From QFNR01 sp043842855 (GTDB lineage Bacteria; Pseudomonadota; Gammaproteobacteria; Burkholderiales; Neisseriaceae), in the NCBI GenBank assembly GCA_043842855.1, contig JBBPJF010000002.1, positions 186,001 through 250,000 of the forward strand: 64,000 bases of DNA. The letters are read 5' to 3'. Positions 8,568-16,376 of this stretch are shown here, piece by piece. The notes below the pieces were generated by a model, which made no database searches, was not told the DNA's origin, and saw nothing but the letters and a program-made list of their open reading frames with translations. A program made the position numbers and the translations under genes. How positions within the stretch are numbered: the stretch's first letter is position 1; every line of letters begins with the position of its first letter.

Positions 8568-9332
8568 ATGACTTTAAAGCAGGCTTCTTTAGTAGATTGG
8601 AATTATCCAAAATGGTTTGCTCATCGCGGAGGTGGAAGAGTGGCCCCAGAAAATACCCTAAAAGGTTTCCAAGCAGCCTACGAAAATGGCCTAAAGGGGA
8701 TAGAGTTTGATGTCAAACTCTCTCAGGACAATCAAGCAGTAGTCTTTCACGATGAAGATTTATGGCGAGTAGCACACTTGAAAGAGAGGGTAGTAGATTT
8801 GAGTTCGGAAAAATTGCTAGCAACTGATGCAGCAGCGAATTTTCCAGAATATCAACCTGCTTATGTGCCTAGTTTTGAACAAGCGGCCAAGTTTTGCTTA
8901 CAACATCAAATGGCAGCTAATATTGAACTGAAACCTAATCCACAACAGGGACATTTGACAGCACAAGTGGTAGTGAAACAAGCATTGGACTATTGGGGTA
9001 AAGAAACGCCACCTCCTCTATTTTCTTCTTTCTGTCTCAATACCTTAGCCTATTTGCGTGACTTTTATCCTAGTACACATAGAGGATTATTAATAGAAGA
9101 ATGGTTGCCTACAGATGAAGAGCTTATCCAAAGGCTAGAAGCCCTAGGTTGTGTGGCTTTACATGCACCTGAAGAAGGTTTGACTGAGGAGCGTATTAGG
9201 CAAGTTCAGAGGGCGGGTTTTAAGCTGCTAGTCTGGACAGTAAATGATCTGGAACGAGCAAAAGAACTGCTAGATTGGGGTGTGGATGGCATTATTACAG
9301 ATCTAATTGATCAGGTAGCTGGCTTGGTTTAG
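8568..9332 (+). CDS. ugpQ: Glycerophosphodiester phosphodiesterase
   Basis: A 254-residue cytoplasmic GDPD-family enzyme that hydrolyses glycerophosphodiesters to glycerol 3-phosphate and an alcohol. It shows the catalytic AHRGGGRVAPENTLKGF near the N-terminus, the metal-binding EFDVKLSQDNQAVVFHD, a central NIELKPNP, and the C-terminal VWTVND and GVDGIITD typical of UgpQ. ATG 8535 is in frame but poorly preceded; GGAAGGA at 8551-8557 fits ATG 8568 better. There is no signal peptide, so it acts on imported substrate. The ugpBAEC transporter follows immediately, matching this role. In E. coli the same genes are arranged ugpBAECQ; here ugpQ is first. Confidence 0.92.
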   Translation: MTLKQASLVDWNYPKWFAHRGGGRVAPENTLKGFQAAYENGLKGIEFDVKLSQDNQAVVFHDEDLWRVAHLKERVVDLSSEKLLATDAAANFPEYQPAYVPSFEQAAKFCLQHQMAANIELKPNPQQGHLTAQVVVKQALDYWGKETPPPLFSSFCLNTLAYLRDFYPSTHRGLLIEEWLPTDEELIQRLEALGCVALHAPEEGLTEERIRQVQRAGFKLLVWTVNDLERAKELLDWGVDGIITDLIDQVAGLV

Positions 9333-9354
9333 TTAAATATTTGAGTATTTCCTT

Positions 9355-9363
9355 TGCTATAAT
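9355..9363 (+). promoter_or_regulatory. Extended -10 promoter before ugpB
   Basis: TGCTATAAT at 9355-9363, the same extended -10 as before the SIMPL gene, lies 54 bases before ugpB. No consensus -35 is properly spaced. I could not recognise a Pho box here. Confidence 0.45.
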
Positions 9364-9417
9364 GCAGCAGATTTTGGTTGAGGTAAGTATTTTTGCGCTA
9401 TTTTTAGAGGATGGAGC

Positions 9418-10767
9418 ATGTTAAAGAATGAATTATGGTGGGGCCTAGTATTTTGTGCTAGCCTTTTAGGGTTGTCTGCTTGTCAAGAGAAAGCTCCTCC
9501 CGATAATGAAATAGTCTTTTGGCATTCCTTAAGCGGAAATCTGGAAAATGAATTGAATTCCCTCATAGCAGATTTTAATAAAGCGCATCCTGAGCTAAAG
9601 GTAAAGGGTGTTAATAAAGGCAGCTATGCTGAGACATTAAATGCTGGAATTGCAGCTTTTAGGTCGCATACTGCCCCTGATATTTTGCAAGTCTATGAAG
9701 TAGGCACGGCGACTATGATGTCTTCCGGCGATATTATTAAGCCAGTATATAGTTTGATGAAGGAAGCAGGTGTGCCTCTGGATAGGACCAAGTTTGTGGA
9801 CGCGGTGGCTGCCTATTATGCGGATAGCCAAGGTCAACTGGTTTCCTTACCATTTAATAGCTCTACACCTATTTTTTATTACAATAAAGATGCCTTCAAG
9901 AAGGCTGGGCTAGACCCCGACCGACCACCAAAGAGCTTTGAAGAGGTTAAGGCTGTAGCTAAGCAATTGGTAGGTAATAAGGTTTCGGGAGTTAATTGTG
10001 GCTTGACAGTAACCTGGCCGGGTTGGATTTTAATTGAAAATGGCGCTGCTAGAAATAATGCTGGATACGCAACGAAAAATAACGGCTTTGGGGGGCTAGA
10101 TGCTCGAATCAGGCTACAGCATCCATACTACAAGCGCATTTTGAATGACCTCAGCGAGATGGTGTCGGATCGCAGTTTCGTGTATGGAGGGCGTGGTGAT
10201 AAACCAAATGAGCTCTTTACTACTGGGCAGTGTGCAATGTTGTTAGATAGCTCCGGTAATTATTCTGATATCAAGAGTAATAGCAAGTTTGAGTTTGCAG
10301 TGGCGCCAATGCCTTATTATGCATCCCTGCCAGGTACTCCACAAAATAGTATTATTGGGGGCGCTTCACTTTGGGTATTTAGCGGTAAGTCAGCCCAAAA
10401 GTATAAAGGTATTGCTACCTTTTTGAACTATATGTCTTCTCCAGAAGTAGTTTCACGGTGGCATCAGAAGACAGGTTATGTGCCAGTGACTAAGGAAGGT
10501 TACGAGTTGACTAGGAAAGCAGGTTATTACAAATTGCATCCCGAAGCAGAAGTTGCTATTAAGCAGCTAAATTCTGGCCTGTCTTCAGTCAAGAGAGGGA
10601 TACGTCTAGGAAATCTTCCAGCTATTCGTGATATTGATGACCAGGAGCTAGAGCGAGGTTTCTCCCACCAAATTCCTCTAGAAGAAGTGCTGAAGAATAT
10701 AGAAACTCTATCCAATAAAAAGCTACAAGAATTTCAAAAAAATCATCGGTTACGGGTAGATAAATAG
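9418..10767 (+). CDS. ugpB: Glycerol-3-phosphate ABC importer, substrate-binding lipoprotein
   Basis: A 449-residue extracytoplasmic solute-binding protein of family 1. Features include EIVFWHSLSG near the mature N-terminus, PDILQVYEVGTATMM, FNSSTPIFYYNKDAFKKAG and GGASLWVFSGKS, all diagnostic of UgpB, which binds glycerol 3-phosphate and glycerophosphodiesters. The signal peptide ends in a lipobox (LSAC, Cys22), so this copy is predicted to be a lipoprotein, whereas E. coli UgpB is a soluble periplasmic protein. It heads the ugpBAEC operon, with a spacer of about 120 bases before ugpA. The size fits the family (about 438 residues in E. coli). Confidence 0.95.
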   Translation: MLKNELWWGLVFCASLLGLSACQEKAPPDNEIVFWHSLSGNLENELNSLIADFNKAHPELKVKGVNKGSYAETLNAGIAAFRSHTAPDILQVYEVGTATMMSSGDIIKPVYSLMKEAGVPLDRTKFVDAVAAYYADSQGQLVSLPFNSSTPIFYYNKDAFKKAGLDPDRPPKSFEEVKAVAKQLVGNKVSGVNCGLTVTWPGWILIENGAARNNAGYATKNNGFGGLDARIRLQHPYYKRILNDLSEMVSDRSFVYGGRGDKPNELFTTGQCAMLLDSSGNYSDIKSNSKFEFAVAPMPYYASLPGTPQNSIIGGASLWVFSGKSAQKYKGIATFLNYMSSPEVVSRWHQKTGYVPVTKEGYELTRKAGYYKLHPEAEVAIKQLNSGLSSVKRGIRLGNLPAIRDIDDQELERGFSHQIPLEEVLKNIETLSNKKLQEFQKNHRLRVDK

Positions 10768-10888
10768 AATGATCCGGGCAAACAGATATAAGCTTCGTTT
10801 TAAAAAGGTTTCTGTGCCAGCGTGCGCCTGGTTGGCGATAGAGAAGTTTTCTTTACTGGCCACAGGGCTATAAAGGACTGAGTAGCTT

Positions 10889-11773
10889 ATGCGACAAAAA
10901 CCGGAGTTTCAGCACCGTTTCCTCCCTTATTTACTGCTGTTACCACAACTAGCAGTTATACTGGTGTTCTTTTTCTGGCCAGCATTGCAGAGTATATACA
11001 GCTCTTTTTTTGTTTCGGATAATTTTGGGCAGTACGCTAGATGGGTTGGACTGGAAAATTATATTGGGCTCTTCCTAGATCCAGCTTACTATCGGTCAAT
11101 GGGGATCACATTGATATTTTCGGTGTTGGTCACGGCCACAGGGCTGAGCCTAGCTCTTGTTCTGGCTTTAATGGCTGCTCGAGTGACCAAAGGTCGTCTG
11201 TTCTATCGCACGTTTCTTATCGTACCATACGCTATTGCTCCTGCGGTTATAGGCACGTTGATGAATTTTATTTTCTCGCCTTCCGTGGGTATAGTGGCGT
11301 TCTTCTTAAAAAATAAGCTAGGGATTGATTGGAATCCTTTGCTAAACCCTATAGATGCCTTGGTGTTAGTCACTTTTGCTGCCGTTTGGGTGCAAATTTC
11401 TTATAATTTTGTTTTTTTTCTCGCAGGATTACAATCTATTCCTGAATCGATCATCGAAGCCTCAGCGATAGACGGAGCTGGACCATGGCGTCGTTTTAAA
11501 GATATTATCTTGCCACTGTTAGCCCCTACCACCTTTTTTCTACTGGTGATGAATGTCATCTATGCTTTTTTTGAGACTTTTCCTATTATTGACGTTACGA
11601 CCCAGGGTGGTCCAGGGAACGCGACTAATACCTTAGTTTATAAAGTTTATAAAACTGCTTTTCAAGAAAACAACTATGGTTCCTCAGGTGCACAGTCAGT
11701 TATTTTGATGTTAATCATTGCTGTGTTGACGATAGTTCAGTTCAAATACATTGAGAAGAAAGTCCACTATTAA
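10889..11773 (+). CDS. ugpA: Glycerol-3-phosphate ABC importer, permease
   Basis: A 294-residue inner-membrane protein with six predicted helices and the MalF-type cytoplasmic EAA loop EASAIDGAGPWRRFKDIILP at about residues 191-210, which docks on the ATPase. Sequence near the C-terminus (PIIDVTTQGGPGNATNTLVYKVY) is typical of UgpA. It pairs with UgpE to form the transmembrane pore. Its stop is about 10 bases before the preferred ugpE start, so the genes are co-transcribed. Confidence 0.95.
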   Translation: MRQKPEFQHRFLPYLLLLPQLAVILVFFFWPALQSIYSSFFVSDNFGQYARWVGLENYIGLFLDPAYYRSMGITLIFSVLVTATGLSLALVLALMAARVTKGRLFYRTFLIVPYAIAPAVIGTLMNFIFSPSVGIVAFFLKNKLGIDWNPLLNPIDALVLVTFAAVWVQISYNFVFFLAGLQSIPESIIEASAIDGAGPWRRFKDIILPLLAPTTFFLLVMNVIYAFFETFPIIDVTTQGGPGNATNTLVYKVYKTAFQENNYGSSGAQSVILMLIIAVLTIVQFKYIEKKVHY

Positions 11774-11783
11774 TGAGGGAACT

Positions 11784-12626
11784 ATGGTAGAGAATCGATC
11801 TGGTATGACCATTTTGAGTCATATTGTTCTATGGGTGGGATTAGTAATTATTGTTTTTCCTATCTATGTAGCTTTTGTTGCCTCCACGCAGTTATCCGCA
11901 GAAATTAAGGCTGCACCTATGTCGCTGTTACCAGGCAGTCATCTATGGCACAACTATAGTTTTGCTCTGACTGAGGGTACTGCGAGTGGAGTATCTGTGC
12001 TACGGATGTTATGGGTAAGCGTAGTAGTAGCTATGGGAATTACCTTAGGTAAAATCAGCCTTTCTTTACTAGCGGCTTTTTCCCTAGTGTATTTTAAATT
12101 CCCTTTTAGACGGTTACTGTTTTCTTTAATTTTTGTTACCCTTATGCTGCCGGTGGAAGTACGAATCTCACCTACCTACGAAGTAATTACAAAATTGCAC
12201 TTAATCAACACCTATGCGGGGATTATTCTTCCTTTAATCGCTTCTGCTACGGCGACATTTTTATTTCGACAGTTCTTTATGACCATTCCTGATGAATTGG
12301 TAGAAGCAGCTAGAGTGGATGGCGCTGGCCCTATGCGCTTCTTCTTTGATATCCTGTTGCCTCTTTCAAAGACGAGTATAGCGGCTCTATTTGTTATTCA
12401 GTTTACTTACGGATGGAATCAATACCTATGGCCTTTATTAATGAAAACCTCTGAACAGATGACTACCATCGTGGTGGGCATTAAGTCAATGATAGGTTCA
12501 ACGGATAGTATGGTCGATTGGGGGCTAGTGATGGCCACTGCCATGATCGCTTTAATGGTGCCGACCATTATAGTAATACTGCTCCAGAAGTGGTTTGTAA
12601 AGGGTTTAGTAGATATGGAAAAGTGA
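11784..12626 (+). CDS. ugpE: Glycerol-3-phosphate ABC importer, permease
   Basis: A 280-residue MalG-type permease with six hydrophobic segments and the EAA loop EAARVDGAGPMRFFFDILLP. The frame is open from a TTG at 11751 inside ugpA, but ATG 11784 preceded by GAGGGA (11775-11780) gives the length usual for UgpE (281 in E. coli). The C-terminus KWFVKGLVDMEK is conserved in this family. It is followed after one base by ugpC. Confidence 0.95.
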   Translation: MVENRSGMTILSHIVLWVGLVIIVFPIYVAFVASTQLSAEIKAAPMSLLPGSHLWHNYSFALTEGTASGVSVLRMLWVSVVVAMGITLGKISLSLLAAFSLVYFKFPFRRLLFSLIFVTLMLPVEVRISPTYEVITKLHLINTYAGIILPLIASATATFLFRQFFMTIPDELVEAARVDGAGPMRFFFDILLPLSKTSIAALFVIQFTYGWNQYLWPLLMKTSEQMTTIVVGIKSMIGSTDSMVDWGLVMATAMIALMVPTIIVILLQKWFVKGLVDMEK

Positions 12627-12627
12627 T

Positions 12628-13701
12628 ATGGCCGATTTAGAATTGATAGCAGTAGGGAAGACCTACCCGAATGGTTACCAGGCGTTAAAAAATATCAATA
12701 TTCGTATTGAAGATGGTGAATTTATTGTAATAGTTGGGCCTTCTGGCTGTGGAAAATCGACTTTAATGAGAACCGTAGCTGGGCTCGAGGGGGTAACCTG
12801 CGGACAAGTTAAAATCGGAGGTAAGCTAGTCAATGATCTAGAACCTGCAAAGCGAGATATTTCGATGGTTTTTCAGAACTATGCGCTCTATCCACATATG
12901 ACGGTGTTTGAAAACATGGCCTATGGATTAAAAATTGCCAAACTTCCCAGAACAGAAATCCGACAAAGAGTAGAAACTGTTGGACAAATGTTGGGTTTGG
13001 ATAAATTACTGGATAGAAAGCCAAAACAGCTATCTGGAGGACAAAGACAGAGGGTAGCTATGGGCCGCGCGATTGTGCGTAATCCCAAAGTATTTCTCTT
13101 TGATGAACCGTTATCTAACTTAGATGCGAAGTTAAGGGTACAAATGCGACTTGAAATTAAAAAGTTGCACCAGAAATTTAAGGTGACTAGCCTATATGTA
13201 ACTCATGATCAGGTGGAAGCCATGACTTTAGCAGACCGTATTGTGGTGTTAAATGGTGGTAGAGTAGAACAGATTGGTACACCAGATGAAATATTTCATG
13301 AGCCTGCTTCTTATTTCGTAGCAGATTTTATGGGCTCACCCCCTACTAATCTCTTACCAGTAAGAATCAACGGCTCTGGAGAAATTGATGGCCCGGACTA
13401 CCGTGTTTCTTTAGGCTCTTGTGTGCCCCTGGCAGCTAGAGGAAAAGAGGTCTATCTAGGTATCCGTCCCGAGCACTTAATTCTGCAGCGCGGTGGCCTA
13501 CCTATGGAACTCGAGCTGGTTGAATCGCTTGGAACAGAAAAACTTTTGCATTTAGTATTTGAGCAGAAGCGTTACGTCATGATAGCTCGAACTAAAGAAA
13601 GTACCTCAAGTTTACTAGAGAAAAAACGCCTTAAGGTTTGGGTAGATCATGAAGAGAATTTGCGATTTTTTTCTAAAGAAACAGGACATAGAATTTACTA
13701 G
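12628..13701 (+). CDS. ugpC: Glycerol-3-phosphate ABC importer, ATPase
   Basis: A 357-residue MalK-type ATPase. Walker A GPSGCGKST (about residues 37-45), Q-loop in VFQNYALYPHMT, signature LSGGQRQRV, Walker B VFLFDEPLSNLD and switch His in YVTHDQ are all intact. The C-terminal TOBE-type regulatory domain contains GIRPEHL, as in UgpC/MalK. It energises uptake of glycerol 3-phosphate and glycerophosphodiesters through UgpAE. The length matches E. coli UgpC. It starts one base after the ugpE stop and is followed 12 bases later by the metal exporter gene. Confidence 0.95.
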   Translation: MADLELIAVGKTYPNGYQALKNINIRIEDGEFIVIVGPSGCGKSTLMRTVAGLEGVTCGQVKIGGKLVNDLEPAKRDISMVFQNYALYPHMTVFENMAYGLKIAKLPRTEIRQRVETVGQMLGLDKLLDRKPKQLSGGQRQRVAMGRAIVRNPKVFLFDEPLSNLDAKLRVQMRLEIKKLHQKFKVTSLYVTHDQVEAMTLADRIVVLNGGRVEQIGTPDEIFHEPASYFVADFMGSPPTNLLPVRINGSGEIDGPDYRVSLGSCVPLAARGKEVYLGIRPEHLILQRGGLPMELELVESLGTEKLLHLVFEQKRYVMIARTKESTSSLLEKKRLKVWVDHEENLRFFSKETGHRIY

Positions 13702-13713
13702 AGAGTAACAAGA

Positions 13714-14661
13714 ATGGATCAGTACTCATTAAGTAATGAATACTTCGACCATGATTTTGGCAATGGTGATGCTTGTCATGCAGAGTCTCGAACCCAGCTA
13801 GTAGCGCTTCTTACGCTTGCTACTATGGGAGTGGAAATTGGGATTGGCTGGTGGTCGGGTTCTATGGCGCTTTTGGCAGACGGCGTGCACATGGGCGCGC
13901 ATGCATTGGCTCTTGGACTCTCTACTTTGGCATACCGTTTTACCCGTAAATTTGCCAAGGATCGCAGTTTTAGTTGGGGTAGTGGCAAAATCAATGGCTT
14001 GGTAGCTTACACAAATGCCTTGTTCCTATTGCTTACAGTTGGGTGGATATTTCTAGAGTCAGTAGACCATTTATTGCACCCAGTGCTGATGCATTATAAG
14101 GAAGCAGCAGCTGTAGCTTTTTTAGGTTTATTAGTAAACTTATTATCAGTTTTTATTTTAATTAGGGGGCTGTGGGGGAGTGAGAAACCTCAACCTGTCG
14201 GTCATACGCATGTCTCAGGAGTAGACCATCAGCATGACAGCAATTTTCAGGCAGTGCTAATCCACGTATTAGCTGATAGTCTTACTTCGGTAGCAGCGCT
14301 TTTGGGGATTATAGCCGCATGGAATTGGGGTTGGAATTGGCTGGATCCACTTATTGGTCTAGTAGCTTCTGCAGTAATTCTGAAGTGGACACTAGGTTTG
14401 CTATCGCATTCTACTTCTATTTTATTAGACCGAGAGGCTAATTCTACATTGAGAAATCAGGTTGTTACAGCACTTAAGCGAGTCAATCCGTCTGTAGACA
14501 TTGCTGACTTGCATATCTGGGCGGTGGCCCCAAAATCTTGGGTAGTAGTGGCCATGGTTAAGTGTCCAAGTGCTTATTCGAGTGAGCGCTATCGCCAGGC
14601 ACTTGCTGAAATAGAGTTGGTCCATCATCCTATAGTTGAAGTAGTGACTACGCTTGACTAG
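13714..14661 (+). CDS. DmeF-like cation diffusion facilitator (Co/Ni exporter)
   Basis: A 315-residue CDF-family protein with six membrane helices and a C-terminal cytoplasmic domain (from about residue 225). The helix II metal site reads LLADGVHMGAHALALG, the HMG.H form of the DmeF subgroup rather than the HxxxD of zinc exporters such as ZitB. A His-rich loop HTHVSGVDHQHDSN follows helix IV, and helix V has HVLADSLTSVAALLG. DmeF proteins export Co2+ and Ni2+ from the cytoplasm. It starts 12 bases after ugpC, so it is probably the last gene of the ugp operon, an unusual pairing. The exact metal is inference. Confidence 0.8.
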   Translation: MDQYSLSNEYFDHDFGNGDACHAESRTQLVALLTLATMGVEIGIGWWSGSMALLADGVHMGAHALALGLSTLAYRFTRKFAKDRSFSWGSGKINGLVAYTNALFLLLTVGWIFLESVDHLLHPVLMHYKEAAAVAFLGLLVNLLSVFILIRGLWGSEKPQPVGHTHVSGVDHQHDSNFQAVLIHVLADSLTSVAALLGIIAAWNWGWNWLDPLIGLVASAVILKWTLGLLSHSTSILLDREANSTLRNQVVTALKRVNPSVDIADLHIWAVAPKSWVVVAMVKCPSAYSSERYRQALAEIELVHHPIVEVVTTLD

Positions 14662-15178
14662 AGGTCTTTATCGCAAAGGGGGCTCTAGTAAGATTGTAAG
14701 GAAATTATAGGGATTAAGCTTTTTTAATAAAAGCCTATAGCCCTGTTGTCTGGGATGGAGTTACAAGTTATAGATTTCATTGTTAATTAGGAGTTGGTTA
14801 GACTTTTGTGCCTACTGGCACCCCATTGTAGACTAGGACTAAATTTGATATGGCTAGCTTTCAGATATTAAATCAATAAATAGGTGTGTTATCTTCTCGA
14901 TTAAACTCTATGAGTTCTTTTTCAGGGTTCTTGTAAATATCAGTGAAGACATAATGGGAGGGTGTAGTTGATGCAGTTATAAGATAATAACGGCAAAGTA
15001 CCTAGGTTGAGCACCCCCCTTAAGCCTTAATTCAAGAGAAAATATGCAAAATCTATTTGTTTTTTTAAAGAATCTGTTGATTTTTTCACAACACCACAGA
15101 TTTTAGTACTACTGACATAGTTCAGCATAGCTACAGTACAGGGTACAGTTGCCACCGCAAGCTTTACTCGACCAAAAA
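14662..15178. other. Intergenic region after the ugp operon
   Basis: About 500 gene-free bases. A weak A+T-rich hairpin lies near 14715-14745 (GCTTTT / AAAAGC with a five-base loop, flanked by TATAG / CTATA) and might end the upstream transcript. A short CTAGAG/CTCTAG inverted repeat lies at 14658-14688. I see no gene or RNA. Confidence 0.3.
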
Positions 15179-15760
15179 TTATTTCAGATTTCGGCCATAC
15201 TGATATAAATCTCCCGCTATACCATCAGAAATAGTCATATCTCTCGAATAATCCTCTTCCTTTGTTTTTTTAGTGCATTTACGTTTACTTCTTATATATT
15301 TTGCGTCCAATATTTTTTCGGGTTTATTAAGCCTAACTAATTTTTTCTTTATTTGATGCTTTGAAGCATATCCTCTAAACAATTATTAATTTGATCAAAA
15401 GTACCATTACTATCATCAACACATTTTCTTGTTTCCGCGCTACTTTTATATTCTTTCGGAGCAAAAAAAGTGTTGACACTTTTTGTGTCAACTACTTGAT
15501 TAACCTGAGTAAGTACCTGCTCTACATACTTTGAATAAATTTTGTCCCTATCTTCTCGCGTAGTACACAGATAATAAGGCTACCCCACATATGACTAATA
15601 TATATTTTTTATGTGTCTTGACCCTTTTTAAACACTTTTTATCTAATTGAAGAGATACTTTTCTTTGTTCTGTACTCTACTAATAATTTCCTCACTACTT
15701 ATCTTTAATACATTTTCTTCTTTAAAGTATGCATAACAGTATTTATACTGCCTCTAAATT
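15179..15760 (-). pseudogene. Cluster of frameshifted small ORFs, one with a membrane helix
   Basis: Read on the minus strand, short high-quality frames follow one another with breaks. About 15757-15643 encodes a stretch ending SSEEIISRVQNKEKYLFN. About 15680-15548 holds a membrane helix (KKYILVICGVALLSVYYAR). After a frame change at about 15550 it seems to continue as DRDKIYSKYVEQVLTQVN to FDQINNCLEDMLQSIK (stop 15349-15351). A further frame of 67 codons runs 15382-15179 (SKHQIKKKLVRLNKPEKIL to LYQYGRNLK). None has both a good start and full continuity. The composition is very A+T-rich, like the VirB8-like fragment at 1-422. I read this as one or more decayed genes for small membrane proteins from a mobile segment; no family recognised. 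Confidence 0.4.
15472..15492. repeat. Perfect inverted repeat
   Basis: GTTGACAC, a TTTTT loop, then GTGTCAAC: two perfect 8-base arms at 15472-15479 and 15485-15492. It lies inside the decayed ORF cluster, within one of its best reading frames, so it may be coding coincidence, an operator-like site, or a leftover hairpin. Confidence 0.5.
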
Positions 15761-16376
15761 GGATAGACATAGGTTAAATTTCAATTTTCATCATAGACGA
15801 ACAATGGCATTAGCCAGACTTGAGTGCTTAATAGCCTATATAGCTTGTTACAAAGCTAGTTTTTTCTCTGCAGAAATAACATGCTAACTGCCCCCACTGA
15901 AAAATTCTGTTTCTAGCTCAGAAAGTATGCGGGAGTAGAAAAACAGAAATTCATTATTTTATCCACAATAGATAATTCTATTATTTTGTCCGCATCCTTG
16001 GGAAGATTGAGAATACCAGTTGGTAATGGTTTGACCTCACCTGCACAAATAGCTGAGGCCAATGTTTGTGCCACCTGGGTTCTAACACTGATATTCTTTC
16101 TTTTCGAGCTATGCCATACGGACTTTTTTCTTCATTTTTTAGAAGATAGCGCTTCTACTCTGGAATTTTTGAGTTTTAGGACCTGGTGGAAGCAGTCGTT
16201 AGTTTTAGTTTTTTAACAGAACGTTTAGAAAATTCTGCAGCCAATCGACACTCTATCTAATAGAAGAATTCCAAAAAACTTTGCTAAATCGAATTTGTTT
16301 TCTCCTTGCAAAAGGCACTTAAGTCCAAATAGCAACATAGAACTAATATATTGTTGAGAGAGCTATTTCAAAGTCC
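15761..16376. other. Gene-poor region upstream of typA 3' end
   Basis: No supported gene. Overlapping open stretches exist on both strands: a 76-codon plus frame at 15986-16216 and a 72-codon minus frame at 15913-16131 containing ICAGEVKPLPTGILNLPK and DKIIELSIVDKI. The minus frame reads more like protein but lacks a start. It may be the remnant of a gene that has lost its 5' end. No terminator for typA was recognised. Confidence 0.3.

Noticed and set aside
9333..9417. Possible Pho box before ugpB
   Set aside because: No pair of CTGTCAT-like direct repeats with proper spacing could be recognised.
15986..16216. 76-codon plus-strand frame in the typA downstream gap
   Set aside because: No ribosome site, no motif, and a more protein-like frame runs antisense over the same bases; probably chance.
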